Positions 12,340 through 40,389 are shown, numbered from the stretch's first letter. The stretch is 64,000 bases of DNA from Cristatella mucedo (GCA_009760855.2 WPIO01000049.1:1318501-1382500); one strand, 5' to 3'. The notes: generated by a model from the letters alone, not told the origin. Numbers and translations: made by a program.

Positions 12340-12757
12340 GTTCTGGTTCAAATCACTTAGCTATACCTCGTATGAGCACCAAACCTTTGGAGACCGTGCA
12401 TTTAGTTCACAGGCTTCCAAAGCCTGGAGCACACTCCCGACTGATGTCGCGACACCCCCTGACACGAGGACATTTAAAGGGAAGCTTACGACACATTTAT
12501 GTTTATTACAGCATTTAGCAGGTCCTTGCGATTCGTCCTTTGTGTGCTTATGCGTGCTGACACTGTGTCTTCTGCTACTAACTACATTTACATGTTGACC
12601 TATGCATGTCACAGCTAACAATGTCGCGCTTGATAAAATTGTGAATGTTACCATTAACCATCTGGTCAAGCTTTCTTTACAGAACCTGTAAAGTTCCTAG
12701 AAAGAGATTCACTTCGTTGAGGTGCTTACAGTGTTATTATTATTATTATTATTACTC
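12340..12757 (+). mobile_element. LINE family A, 3' fragment
   Basis: Encodes the end of the RT C-terminal region ([20 protein letters not shown], then PDTRTFKGKLTTHL), followed by the untranslated 3' end and (TTA)n at about 12734-12755. Confidence 0.8.
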
Positions 12758-12879
12758 AAACACGAGACTCGTGTGCTGTGCCTGGCGCTGTGAGTCTCGT
12801 GCCTCTCTGTAGCTATGCAATAGACTAGACGGAGATACTAGTCTACATTAACGAAGTGGACTTTTTGCCCTGTTCTGCT

Positions 12880-13675
12880 ACCACGAATCACAATCAAACG
12901 GTCAGTGGTAGCATGGTAAATATACAACAAGAATAACAAGGTAATTCGTGACATGCACAGGGTCAGCATGCAAGTACGGTTAGTGGCACCATGCAGTGTC
13001 AGCACGCATAAGCACATACAGGATAAAAACACGACCCAATAAATGCTGTGATAAATTGGTGCGTTTTTAGTTTCTTTTTAAATGCGGACAAATCATGAGA
13101 TGTGACACAAGTCGGGAGTGAGTTCCAGGCTTTGGGAGCATACGAACTAAAGGCACGGCCTACAAAGGATTTGAGGTTTGTATGAGGTAGGTAAACGATT
13201 AGAATCGAATAAGCTAGTGGTACGATACTTAGCCTCGCAAGTGAGTAGATCTGATAGGTAGGCCTGAGCCAAAGAATGATGGAATCTGAAAGTGAGTGAC
13301 AAAACCTCTAAGTCGATGCGTCGCCTGACTGTAAGCCAGTGCAGGTCGGTAAAAGGTGGTTCCAAGGTGACCTTTCATTAGACGACCACATCAGCTCCAC
13401 AATCAAGTCTGCCTACTTTCAGCTTCATAAAACTTCTGAAATTCGGGCTTGTTTAGACAGAGATACCACATCTAAATTGGTCCGTGCATTTGTGACATCC
13501 CGTCTTGACTTCTGAAACTCACTGCTTGTTGGTCTACCGACCTTCGCAATCAGGTGCTTACAGCTATTGCAAAACTCTGCAGCTGCTAGGCTTGTCTGTC
13601 GTGAGCATTGAAGTTGCCACATCACACCATTTCTCGTCGACCTGCACTGGTGCCCGGTCAAGCAGCGGATCGAGG
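12880..13675 (-). mobile_element. LINE family A copy with inverted 5' segment
   Basis: 12880-13357 is the 3' part of the element on the minus strand (DLHWLTVRRRIDLEVLSLTF and onward to the tail). Directly abutting it, 13358-13675 carries the upstream part on the plus strand (GACCTTTCATTAGACGACCA to AAGCAGCGGATCGA). Read on the minus strand this is one insertion whose 5' portion is flipped, with about 50 nt present on both sides of the junction. Both parts contain stops. Confidence 0.7.
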
Positions 13676-14077
13676 CGCCAGCGTCCGTTTCGCGTTACCG
13701 TGCTGATAGGTGCCAGCTTCACCTGCTTTTATCGTGCTTCAGTGACCTTCGCGGTTACGAGCGCTGCATTTTCAGCAAAAAGAAATTAAACGCAGAGACC
13801 AATACATTGCACTTGTAGTGCCGTAGAGTCAAACGGCGACCGTACTCGTAGATCACAGATAGTTTACTTTGACATGACACAATCCTACTTCGCAGTGACA
13901 AATACATACAGGAAATAGCTCGAGTCCTCCGAGAGTTCTCCGCTAGTCGCTCCCCAACTATTCTCCCAGATCGGATGCAGTCTCCTCCGATGCCTCTCGT
14001 GCCCTCGATTGTTTGCTCGCGCCCGCGAACTTGTCCCCCCAGATCTGCTGCCGGAGTGCGGCTTCTCGAATGCGAGC

Positions 14078-14762
14078 ACGTATGGCTTGTTTAGATAAAG
14101 ATACCACGTCTAAGTTGGTCCATGCATTTGTGAAATCCCGTCTCGACTTCTGTAACTCATTGCTTGCTGGCCTACCGGCACGTGCAATCAGGCGATTACA
14201 GCTGATGCAAAACTCTGCAGCTAGGCTTGTCTGTCGTGAGCGTCGCAGTTGCCACGTCACACCACTTCTCGCCGACCTGCACTGGCTACCAGTCAAGCAA
14301 CGGATCGACTTCAAGGTTTTGTCGCTCAATTTTAGGTCACGACTTCATTCTTTGGCTTCAGCCTATCTCTCAGACCTACTCCCCCCCCCACAAGGCCGAG
14401 CAGCGTACCACCCACTTTTCGGAATCCCCTCCCGACCTGCGTCAGAACATCCCCAGACTTGACTACATTTAAAAAGAACTTAAAACACGCCTATTTAGGA
14501 CAGCATTTAGTGGGTCCCTATGATTCGTCTTTCATGAGCTTATGCGTGCTGAAAGTGTGCATGCTGCCACTAACCACATTTGCATGCTGACCGTGTGCAT
14601 GTCACCCCTAACCATGTTATTCATGTTGTTTGTTCATCAAGCATGCTTTTACTCACCATTCAATCGTGTTTCCCTTTGCAGCAAACGTAAAGCGCCTAAA
14701 GAGAGACTGAGTTCTCTGAGGGCGCTTTATCAAGTGCATTATGTTATTATTATTATTATATT
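14078..14762 (+). mobile_element. LINE family A, 3' fragment
   Basis: An open frame from 14085 encodes [33 protein letters not shown] and [15 protein letters not shown]. It is frameshifted at a C-rich run near 14385 and ends in (TTA)n. The sequence close to 13958-14077 just upstream is not LINE-like. Confidence 0.85.
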
Positions 14763-15269
14763 TGAGTGTCCTTGTTCAAGCAGTTTGCAACTAATTTGTT
14801 ATGGCAACTTGCCTAAATTTCCAAGTAGCCGCAGGTCAAAATTATACTATGGGCAGGCAGGCGGTCAACAATGGGTCCATTGTGTTGGCATCGACGAGTT
14901 CGAAATTTATCAATAGAGCTTAGCCGACGTTTCGGTGACTCGCTGTGTCGAAGGTGAAAACAGCATCCCAAGTCCCCAAGTGCAGCGACCTTCTGATCGC
15001 TAGAAACATCCCTACTAAATTTGGAAAGAGGGCTGGTCTGCAGACTTGTCTGATCTTGAGGTTTCGTCATTCGGTCGTGTGCTGCATCAGATATACTTAA
15101 CTAGCAGGCACTTTGTCATTCCAATAGATGTAACTTAAAAAAGCTTTTACTTAGCCACTCGTTTAGAAGGCGACACTAGACCAGGAGAGTTAAGGCAACG
15201 TCAACTACGCTTTCCTACAGCCGTTCACGTCAAAGACATCGGAATGAGTAGTGACCTCGAAAGCAAGTT

Positions 15270-16025
15270 TCACCAAGGTCATGGGTGTCATCACAGAGTC
15301 AGCACGGCTGCAAGTTTATAACGAGTGCTGACTTAGGTTGAGTCTCAGATTGTTTTACTGGATCTCTCGACGGGGCTTGATACGATCCGTCACTAAGGCA
15401 CTCTTGAGAACATGTAATCTCGCTTAGGGATCGCTGGCACTCCACTGAAATAGTTTAGGTCTCATCTCATTTGGAGAGTTCACGTCCCTTAACTTTTCTT
15501 GCTTCTATCTACTTCCAAATCAGGCAAGGCATCGTTCCACCGGCTCTACATTTAAAAGTAGTCGGACTTCACGACCCAGGTCTTGGGTTCGAGTCTTGTA
15601 TCAGCAATCCTTTCTTACCAGCTGCAAGCAGAGTGATAGCCGCAAAGGCTCTATTGCTTTCTGCCTTTTCTGCTGAGGCTATTGAATCAGCTAAACTTTC
15701 TTTTCACTTCTTATTCAAGTCGTTCAGCTGTGCCTCTTATCAACCTCAAATCATTAGCAGACCGTGCACTTAGTTCACATGCTCCCGAAGCCTGGAACTC
15801 ACTACCGAGACATCACATCACCAGACTTGACATTTAAAAAATATTCAAACACGGCATCAGTTCTTGATGGCATTTGCTGAGCCCACATGAATTGTGCTTT
15901 GTTTGATTATGCTTGCCGACACTGTGCATGCTATTACTAACTAATTGACACCCTTCCTTTGCAGCATGCGTAAAGTTCTTAGAAATATATCTAGTTCTCT
16001 TAGGGTGCTATACAATGCCATTATC
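15270..16025 (+). mobile_element. Degenerate LINE family A copy interrupted by a SINE-like segment
   Basis: Scattered matches in order: CAGAGTCAGCACGGCTGCAA, GGATCTCTCGACGGGGCTTG, ATCAGGCAAGGCATCGTTCC, CATGCTCCCGAAGCCTGGAA, then the 3' end TTAGAAATATATCTAGTTCT and GGGTGCTATAC. About 15550-15690 is foreign to the LINE and carries a tRNA-like B box. Confidence 0.6.
15550..15690 (+). mobile_element. SINE-like segment with tRNA B box
   Basis: Contains CTTCACGACCCAGGT followed by GGGTTCGAGTCTTG (B box like) and GTGATAGCCGCAAAG. The same order of blocks occurs at 26295-26440, and it interrupts a LINE copy, as an inserted SINE would. Confidence 0.45.
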
Positions 16026-16029
16026 ATCA

Positions 16030-16320
16030 CGATTGTGCATAGGTAGTGGAAAGGCAGTTATCTGAATCGTCGATGCATTTAAGCATAGCCTACTCTTCAT
16101 ACCAACGAAGAGGTACATAGATACTCTGCCGCAGAGGGCGTGGATGTCTATTGCTGCTCATACCAAGTATCTATCTATAGAGCTGCTCCTCAACCTTTAA
16201 GGTCGCAGCTGAATGCAACGCATCATTCCACGCTCAGCGCATTGCATGGCAGCCAGGCGTGAATAGTGCTTTAAATTATCCGAGGACGGTGAAAAGCTCG
16301 TGACAACAAACTCTCTAATA
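16030..16320. other. Unassigned DNA downstream of the DCUN1D1-type gene
   Basis: Nothing recognised apart from a partial duplication of the phrase TACCAACGAAGAGG / TACCAAGTATC. It lies beyond the possible poly(A) signal. Confidence 0.4.
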
Positions 16321-16322
16321 CA

Positions 16323-16328
16323 TTTATT
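16323..16328 (-). promoter_or_regulatory. Possible poly(A) signal of the DCUN1D1-type gene
   Basis: The minus strand reads AATAAA here, about 970 nt past the DCUN1D1 stop codon. It is the first canonical hexamer I noticed downstream. There is no transcript evidence, and the hexamer occurs by chance in AT-rich DNA. Confidence 0.25.
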
Positions 16329-17301
16329 TACTCTCATCCCGTTTGCATAATTTACCTAACGTCAACGCAGGCCACGCTATAGGAAACCAATCTAGAGGCT
16401 CTAGCTGGAAAGATAGCGGCAGCACAGCAAGCAGTGCTGCCCCTCGGTACACAGCAAGTTGGGGGCGTGAGCAAAATCGGGAAAGCCCTGCCGTGGTCCT
16501 GCCGTCGACAGTCCCGGACGCCCCGGAGTCAGGCTCTTAGCAGAGGAGGCGGCGGGGCTGCGAGAGGCGAGCAAAAAAAAAAAGAGTGCAGCCACAAGCG
16601 CAGCCAACGCAAGCGAGGGCGTCTGCTGCAGGCGGCTCCCTTGGGCGATAGAAGCCGATTCGGCCGCGGCGGCTGCTCTCCCACTGCCGAGCTCCATCCA
16701 TCACTCGTGAGTGGCAGCAGCAGCAGCATCAGCCTCCGCAGTCTGACAGACCGGGCATCTGATACGGGTACGAAGCTTCAGGCACAAAGCCGTCGCCTGC
16801 CCGACCAGGTTGCCTGGCTGCAGCACTCGCCGCCGCCGCCGCCATCGGGGGGGGGGCGAACACTGCCGAAAGAGAGCGATCGCCGGCGCTGGCAGCCACT
16901 GCACGAGACAGGGGGCGCCCTGGCACCAGTCTGTCAAGTCCCACGCATGCAGTCAGCAGTCGCCGTCGAGGGCCAACAGCCCCGAGGTAGTCCGCTTCCA
17001 CAGTCAATCTGGCTGCTGCCTGCATCGCCGCTTGCATTTACGCACGGTGGTGCTGCTGGACGTTGCCAGCATTCGTAACGCCCGACATCGGCAGCCGACT
17101 GTCAGCCCAGCTGGGTTTCAGGCGGCAGTCTCAACAGAAGAAGCAGTCCTTCGGTAGGAGCCGAATTTCGGCAAATACATCGCCTGCCACTGCCACCGCC
17201 GCCGAGTGGCTGCAGTAGCGGCTGAGTCAATTTGCTCGGCCCGCGCCGGCCGCCTACGCGAATGACAGGCAGCCGCCGCTGGCCGAGCGAGGTCGAGTCC
17301 A

Positions 17302-30391
<13,090 letters not shown>

Positions 30392-30871
30392 GGCAGTGGA
30401 CATAAATAGAGACGAGAACTCCCAACGGCGGCGGAAGTGGTGTTTAGTGACCATGCGTACTAATCGATTGGGCGCTCTCGCCAACGTGAGTACCGAAACT
30501 GCGTTCCCGCTTCCATTTTCCGGTGCGGCGGCGCTAAGGTCGAGCAACCATGGCAAGTTCGGGTAGTGGCACAACGCATGCAATGTTGTGCAAAGATCTG
30601 AAGCTGGCAACTCGCCGACGATAAAACACGGCACTCAATATTCGGCACGTAGCATTAACCATAACACTGCATTCGGAAAAACACTATAGCCTATATATTA
30701 AGGCCTATGCGACCGGTGACTTACAGCAAACTCGCCGACAGGCCAACGGCGGCCCGCGCTCAGTACTAGGACTCACCGACCGACAGACCGTTGCTTTAAG
30801 AGTACCTTTTTCGGTTAGGAATGCGCCTTATATAGTAGCCAGATCATAAGTCATGCTGCCATATTCTCGTT

Positions 30872-30921
30872 CGTACATAATAATAATAAAAATAAACTTG
30901 ATAAAGCGCCCTCTGAGAACT

Positions 30922-31006
<85 letters not shown>

Positions 31007-31258
31007 GCGGTTCTCAACCTGTGGGTCGCGAACACTTGTGGGGTTGAACGACCTTTTCACAGGGGTCCCCTAAGACCATCGGAAAACACGCTTTGTATGA
31101 AACGCATGAAGTAGCAACCAAAATAATTGTATGGTTGGGCGTCGCCACAACATGACCAACTGTATTAAAGGGTCGCGGCATTAAAAAGGTTGAGAACCAC
31201 TGCTATAGGTGCTTTACATTTGCTGCCTAGGAAGCGCGATTGAATGGTTAGTGGTACA
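30872..31258 (-). mobile_element. LINE family A tail, split by a CT expansion and an hAT element
   Basis: AATAATAATAAAAATAAACT and AAAGCGCCCTCTGAGAACTC begin an antisense 3' end. The CTCTCT segment has expanded to about 80 bp (30925-31004), then a 198-bp DNA transposon intervenes. The LINE resumes at 31203 with AGGTGCTTTACATTTGCTGC and runs to the next copy. Confidence 0.75.
31005..31202. mobile_element. SPIN/OposCharlie-like non-autonomous hAT transposon
   Basis: 198 bp bounded by terminal inverted repeats CAGCGGTTCTCAACCT and AGGTTGAGAACCACTG. Inner blocks GTGGGTCGCGAAC, CCTAAGACCATCGGAAAACA, ATGAAGTAGCAAC, ACTGTATTAAAGGGTCGCGG are, from memory, near-identical to the ends of SPIN/OposCharlie-type hAT elements described from mammals and other tetrapods. 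The internal part is deleted, as in a MITE, and no transposase is present. I could not identify an 8-bp target duplication because the left flank is a CT tract. It interrupts a LINE tail, so it arrived later. The hAT-like nature is seen in the sequence; the family name rests on recall. Confidence 0.85.
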
Positions 31259-31259
31259 A

Positions 31260-31618
31260 TGCTAATAATAATAATAATAATAATGATAATGCACTTGATA
31301 AAGCGCCCTCAGAAAACTTAATCTCTCTCTCTTGGTGCTTTACATTTGCTGCAAAGGGGAATGCAATTGAATGTTGAGTAAAATCATGCTTGATAAACAA
31401 ACAAAATGAATAACATGGTTAGGGGTGACATGCACAGGGTCAGCATGCAAATGTGGTTAGTGGCAGCATGCACAGTGTCAGCACGCATAAGCACATCAAG
31501 GACGAATCACAGGGACCCGCTAAATGCTGTCCTAGATATGTGTGTTTTTAAATTCTTTTTAAATGTGTTCAGGTCAGGGGATGTTCTGACGCAGGTCGGA
31601 AGGGAGTTCCAGGCTCAG
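31260..31618 (-). mobile_element. LINE family A, 3' fragment
   Basis: Starts with (TAA)n, then AAAGCGCCCTCAGAAAACTT, GGGGTGACATGCACAGGGTC and GGAAGGGAGTTCCAGGCTCA. Directly adjoins the previous copy. Confidence 0.85.
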
Positions 31619-31619
31619 T

Positions 31620-32015
31620 AAACAACAACCATAGCATGGTTAGGAGTGACATACACAGGGTCACTATGCAAGTGTTGTTAGTGTGAGCATGCACAGCGTC
31701 AGCACGCATAAGCACATAAAGGTTGAATCGCAGGGATTCACTGAAGGCTGCGATAAATAGGTGCGTCTTTAGTTTCTTAGTAACTGCGGTCAAGTCAGGG
31801 GATGTCGTGACGCAAGTCGGAAATGAGTTCCAGGCTTTGAGAGCATACGAACTAAATGCACGGTCTCCAAAGGATTTGAGGTTTTACGACGTATAGGTAA
31901 ACAGTTAAATTCCGAAAAGCGATTGGTACGATGATTAGCCTGGTGGGGCAGTAGATTTGATAAGTAAGCTGGAGCCAAAGAATGAAGGGACCTAAAAGTA
32001 AGTGACAAAACCTAA
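31620..32015 (-). mobile_element. LINE family A, further 3' fragment
   Basis: Resumes at ACCATAGCATGGTTAGGAGT and extends through GGAAATGAGTTCCAGGCTTT to AGTGACAAAACCTAATAA. The tail itself is missing. Confidence 0.8.
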
Positions 32016-32171
32016 TAATACTCATCGCGCCGGATGTAAACCTCGGCTTATGGCGGCTATTTTTCACAAGCGGCCAAGTTCTAATTCCGTGGCAAACTCG
32101 TAACTCGTAGTCGAGGCTCAGCTGTCGAACTCGTGGTCCACATTGGCGGGCCATTCCCATGCCACATCTTG

Positions 32172-32412
32172 GACCCATCTTTGATGTGCTTATGTGTGCT
32201 GACACTGTGCATGCTGCCACCAACCACATTTGCATGCTGACCCTGTGCATGTCACCCCTAACCATATTATTCATTTCGTTTGTTTTTCAAGCATGATTTT
32301 ACTTACCATTCAATTGCATTTCACTTTACAGCAAATGTAAAGCGTCTAGAGAGAGATTAAGTTCTCTGAGGGCGCTTTATCAAGGGAATCATTATTATTA
32401 TTATTATTATCT
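32172..32412 (+). mobile_element. LINE family A, 3' untranslated end
   Basis: TTGATGTGCTTATGTGTGCT through AGCGTCTAGAGAGAGATTAA and GAGGGCGCTTTATC to (ATT)n. Opposite in orientation to the three neighbouring copies. Confidence 0.85.
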
Positions 32413-32419
32413 AAACGCT

Positions 32420-33930
32420 GACTTATCGCTCGCTCGCTCGCTCGCCTGCGGCCAATACCCGCATTCTGGCTGGGCGATGTATTCTCGATGTATTCGTGCG
32501 CGCCCTAGCTAGCTAACTTTCTATTGGAGCCAAGTTGTCCTAAGCTCGCACGCGTCTCGGCCGGCGAATCGAATTGGCTCCAAGTTTTAAAGGTCCGCCC
32601 GCCCCCCGGTCCGTTTTGATCCGAGGCGTTTTGACCGGAAAGAACGCTGCCGTTAACCCAACCAGCGCGACCCTTGGCGCATGGCTGAAATTCGTCTCGA
32701 TTCATCTCCGCCACGTTTCACTTGCCTCGTCGCGACTGCTGTCGCACTGCCGTGGCAATCGCGTCCTTTAGTATCGGTCGCGAAAGCGCGGCCGGCGTTA
32801 CGAGCGGGGCGCGGCGCCCTCCGCGTCCCGACAGAACGCGGCCGCAAACGCGGCGCTCGCAACCGCGCGAGTCCCCATCTCCAGTTCGACGGTGCATGCC
32901 GGTGCAGCTCTGAACCTGGCGCAAGCTGACCGCGGCTTGCGCGCGTGGCGTGCAGCGCCAGCGCACGCGGCGTCGCGACAGCAGCGGAACGCGACAGCAG
33001 CAGCAAAGAGCGCCCCCTACCGCGACATGACAGATCCAAGGCTGCCAGGACCGCGGCCGCGGCATGCAGGAAACGTCGTCCTCCGGCGCCCTGAGCACTT
33101 TTACCGCGACTGACCAAAGGTCAAGGTGACGAGGCGTCTAAGCGAGGCTCCGCGGGCGCGTCTGCCTGAATGGCTGTGCACGCGCGGGGCTCCGGCTTTT
33201 ACTCTTCCGCCTAACCGCGAGATTGCTTCGCGAGCAGTCACTGCGAGCGGCTACGATTCTGGAGCCGTGAGTGATAAGTGTGGCGGCGGCAGCGACACTT
33301 ATCTGGCCGGTCAAGCGCAGCAGCCCCTCCCTTTCACTGGCGCTGCCTTAGCGGTCGTCGACGACCGGAGCTGCAGGATAACTTGCAAGAAATAATAAAT
33401 AGCAGGAAATTAATAAGAAATAATTTTACTCGCACGACGACGACTCGCTCGACTGCCGCGCTTTGCTCCGAAGCGCGCGCTGGCGCAGCCATGACGAAGC
33501 GAAGGCTTGCCGTCGCGAGCACCGCGCGATGCGCTGCGAGCTCTACGCGCCCGTCGTGCTCGCCGTCGGTGTAATGTATCGGAGCGCGAGTGGCTGCCGC
33601 GTTTCAAATCTAATGTCGCGACGAATACGAGCAGAGGAAAGGCTGTCTTTCAAAGGGCCCGCCCCCAGTCTTCACCGAAACGTAAGACCCAACGCGACTG
33701 CACGCTGCACACCGGCTTCGTGCGGAGCTGGAGCGGTGCCGGAGCGGTGCCGAGAGGATGGCGCGGCTGCGGAGTAAACTCGGCCATCCGATTGGTGGCA
33801 CTTCGCGGGCGACTTATTACGCCAACGTCCCACTCACTAGAACGCCATCTGCTCTCGTAAGGAGGCGATCGAAGGCCCCCTAGGCGCAGCAAGTGCGAAG
33901 GACGTCGTGTTCCGCCCAAGCTAGCAAACT
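32420..33930. other. GC-rich, CpG-rich block without a recognised gene
   Basis: After a short (CGCT)n run the block is strongly GC- and CG-dinucleotide-rich with overlapping open frames on both strands (for example 32653-33117 minus and 33126-33395 plus). Composition alone keeps frames open here, and none shows a family motif. It could be a CpG-island promoter or an undetected gene. Confidence 0.4.
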
Positions 33931-33939
33931 AAATGCACC

Positions 33940-33940
<1 letters not shown>

Positions 33941-34030
<90 letters not shown>

Positions 34031-34372
34031 TTCCTCTCTCTTCTTTACACTCTCTCACTCTCATTCTCTCTCTCTATCTCCTTCTCTCTTCCTCTCTCCC
34101 ACTCTCTTTCTCTCTCACCCTTCCTCTCCCTCTTCTTCCCTCTCTCTCTCCTTCATTCTCTCTCTCCTACTCTCTCTCTCTCTCTCTCCTACTCTATCTC
34201 TCTCTTCTTCTCTCTCTCTCTCTCTCTCTCTCTCCTTCTCTCTCTCTCCCTCTTCATCTCTCTCTTCCTCTTCCTCTCTTCTTATCTCTCTCTCTCCATC
34301 TCTCTCCCTCTCTCCTTCACTCTCTCACCCTCTTCATCTCTCTCTCTCTCTCCTTCCTCTCTTCTTCACTCT

Positions 34373-34419
<47 letters not shown>

Positions 34420-34579
34420 ATCTCTCTCTCTTCCTTTCCCTCTCTCTCCCTGTCTCTCTCCCTGTCTCTCTCCCCCTGTCTTTCTCCCTCTCTCCCCTCT
34501 CTCCATTTGCTTCACTCTCTCCCTTTCTCTCTCTCTCCCTCATTACCTCCCTCTCTCTCTCCGCTCTCTCACTCTCTGA

Positions 34580-34644
<65 letters not shown>

Positions 34645-34710
34645 TTCCTCACCCTCTCTCTTTCTCCTTCACTATTTCTCCCTCTTCGTCTCTTCTTCCC
34701 ATCTCTTCCT

Positions 34711-34766
<56 letters not shown>

Positions 34767-34810
34767 TTGTCACTTTCTCCTTCTCTCCCCTCTTCCTCTC
34801 TATCCCTCTC
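33941..34810. repeat. 870-bp CT-rich polypyrimidine tract
   Basis: Pure (CT)n blocks at 33942-34025, 34370-34415, 34585-34640 and 34720-34763 separated by imperfect CCCT/TTCT/CACT variants. The plus strand is almost purine-free. Confidence 0.97.
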
Positions 34811-35134
34811 AAGGCGTCCTACGCTCAGCGAGCGAGCGTGCAGACAATCGAGTTCTTCCCAAGCAAACGCACTCAATTCACTCCTTCGTCTCCCTCCTCT
34901 CTCCTTTGCATCGTCTCACGCGATATTGGCTAGGGAATCGTGGATCGCGTCGCATGCCGCCCATGCTTTATGCGTGCTTTTAGGAAGTCTATCCGGCGTA
35001 GCAATCTGACGATCTACTTTGCGGGCTGTGCGGACTATTGAGGAATGAGGTGTTTGGTCACTGTTTAGCTGCACTTTATGCACTCTCTTCTATAAGCTCA
35101 GTTGCCTCGTCGGTGGCTACGCTTGAACGCCATC

Positions 35135-35450
35135 CAGCGCTCAGACAGATTTGGTGAATGCGTCGCAGCGTGTTGTGCGTCCAGCATCACCGGCTCCACA
35201 TCAAGGATCAAATCGACCTACATCTCGACAGCTTAGATGTCGCTTCACCCGCTCGACACAGCCACCCTATCGGCGGCCTCCTCGCTCCTCCAGTCAAGTG
35301 CTCTGGCAGCACCCACTCCACGGCTTCCGGTCGTTTTGCTGTCGTGACCGGCACTTTATTTGAGATCTTCTGGTAATCGAGCTTTCAGTTCGTACGCACC
35401 GAAAGTCGGAATCTCGCTTCTGGCCTCTGTCACCACCGGCATTGACTTTG
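35135..35450 (+). mobile_element. Possible degenerate LINE C-terminal fragment
   Basis: CACATCAAGGATCAAATCGA and GCTTTCAGTTCGTACGCACC followed by AAAGTCGGAATCTCGCT echo the WLPVKQRID and FSSYAPKxWNSL coding regions. Heavily decayed. Confidence 0.35.
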
Positions 35451-35486
35451 CAGCACTTGCGTCTCAGCTAAAGACGCAAGTGCTGC
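35450..35486. repeat. Perfect 15-bp inverted repeat, 7-nt spacer
   Basis: Arms 35450-35464 and 35472-35486 (GCAGCACTTGCGTCT and its complement) flank CAGCTAA. Confidence 0.93.
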
Positions 35487-36433
35487 TGCCACTGCTCAGC
35501 GAAGCCCGGTGAACTTGTCTGCTTTGTTTCTGCGTGCTTTGAGCACGAGCGCGCGCGCGAACCTGCGCATAGTTCATTTCATGCTGGTAACTAGGGGTCC
35601 TGCGAGTTAGCCACCGTGAGCATCTTCTTGTGTGCTCGCCCATATCGTGCGTTCTAAGTACGATATCTGGCATGTCGTTAACTTTTGGTGACTGCCTATA
35701 TCGCAGAGCGCCACGGTAGAGATCTGGTTCTCGTAGGTATTTCTTTCTACAAGCGAGACTTGCTATAATTTGGAGTATTTATTGTTGGCGGTCTTACAAT
35801 CATCGAATGACAAAGAGAGCGAAGGAGAAACCAGAACAGCCACGAGGAGATCGGCAAAAGCATGAAAAAATATGGCGTCATAAACGCTCACCAAGACGGC
35901 AGAAAAAACGAAAAGTCTCGCGGCGAACGCTCGCGACTCGAGACACAGTGGCGGCGGCGGCGGCGGCGAATCGGAGACCGAGTCTCGATTCTGCTACCGG
36001 GGCCACTCGATGCAGCCGCCACCGACGACGCCGCCGCTCTTCGGCGCAGCTGCGTAAGCGAAGCCAGCCCGATGTGAGAAGTCAAACCGCGGTCATTGCA
36101 AGCGAGTTCCCCACCCCGCCCCGCCCACCGGGGGGCGAGGCCAAATGGCCGCCGACGCTTCGCTCGAGGCCGCCGACGCGCCAGCTCTGCTGCCAGCCGT
36201 GGGCACGATGACTGAGAACTTCGCGTGCTCACTCGCGTCGCACGCAGCTGACGACGAGGAGCGGCGCGGCCGACGCGTCATATTCCAGCCACTAAAACGT
36301 CGGCGACGAAAGTCAGTCAGCGCCGAGCCGAACGAGGCCATCTTCCGCGACGGCAGCAGCCGCAGCAGCGAGCGGCGACGGACGGGGGAGCGCGGACCCG
36401 CCCGCACGCGCACGCGCGGCGTCGGGCACTTAC

Positions 36434-40182
<3,749 letters not shown>

Positions 40183-40241
40183 CACCGTGAGGGCTGGGCG
40201 CGGTGAGGCTGCCGAATTCGGATGCAGCAACATTGCTTGAA

Positions 40242-40386
40242 ATGGCGACGTTGGGTGAATGGGCCGACACCGCTGAGGTGGTCGACTGGGAGACGCGCTA
40301 CGAGCGACAGGTTCCTCAAGCGGCGGTTCTCGATTACATGCGATCGGCAGCCGCTTATATTTTGCGGACGGAAAGAATTTTTCTTG
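40242..40386 (+). CDS. Candidate first coding exon of an unrecognised gene
   Basis: An ATG at 40242 opens 48 codons of ordinary, non-repetitive composition, acidic and rich in Trp and Tyr at the start (MATLGEWADTAEVVDWETRY) and followed by an amphipathic-looking stretch (AVLDYMRSAAAYILRTE). It ends in phase 1 at a good donor (TTG/GTAAGC, GT at 40387). The start lies 60 bp from the start codon of the minus-strand CAP gene, so the two would be divergent. I do not recognise the family and found no second exon downstream, so this may be a chance open frame in GC-rich DNA. Confidence 0.3.
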
Positions 40387-40389
40387 GTA

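Noticed and set aside
32653-33117. 154-codon minus-strand frame in the GC-rich block
   Set aside because: Arg/Ala-rich, overlapped by equally long frames on the other strand, no motif or splice evidence.
33893-35009. Ser-Leu-rich frames up to 358 codons
   Set aside because: Translation of the CT tract; no start context, no domain, and equivalent frames overlap.
36093-36433. Extension of CAP gene A exon 8 past its end
   Set aside because: The sequence turns Arg-rich and low-complexity directly after a strong GTAAGT donor shared with the paralogue.
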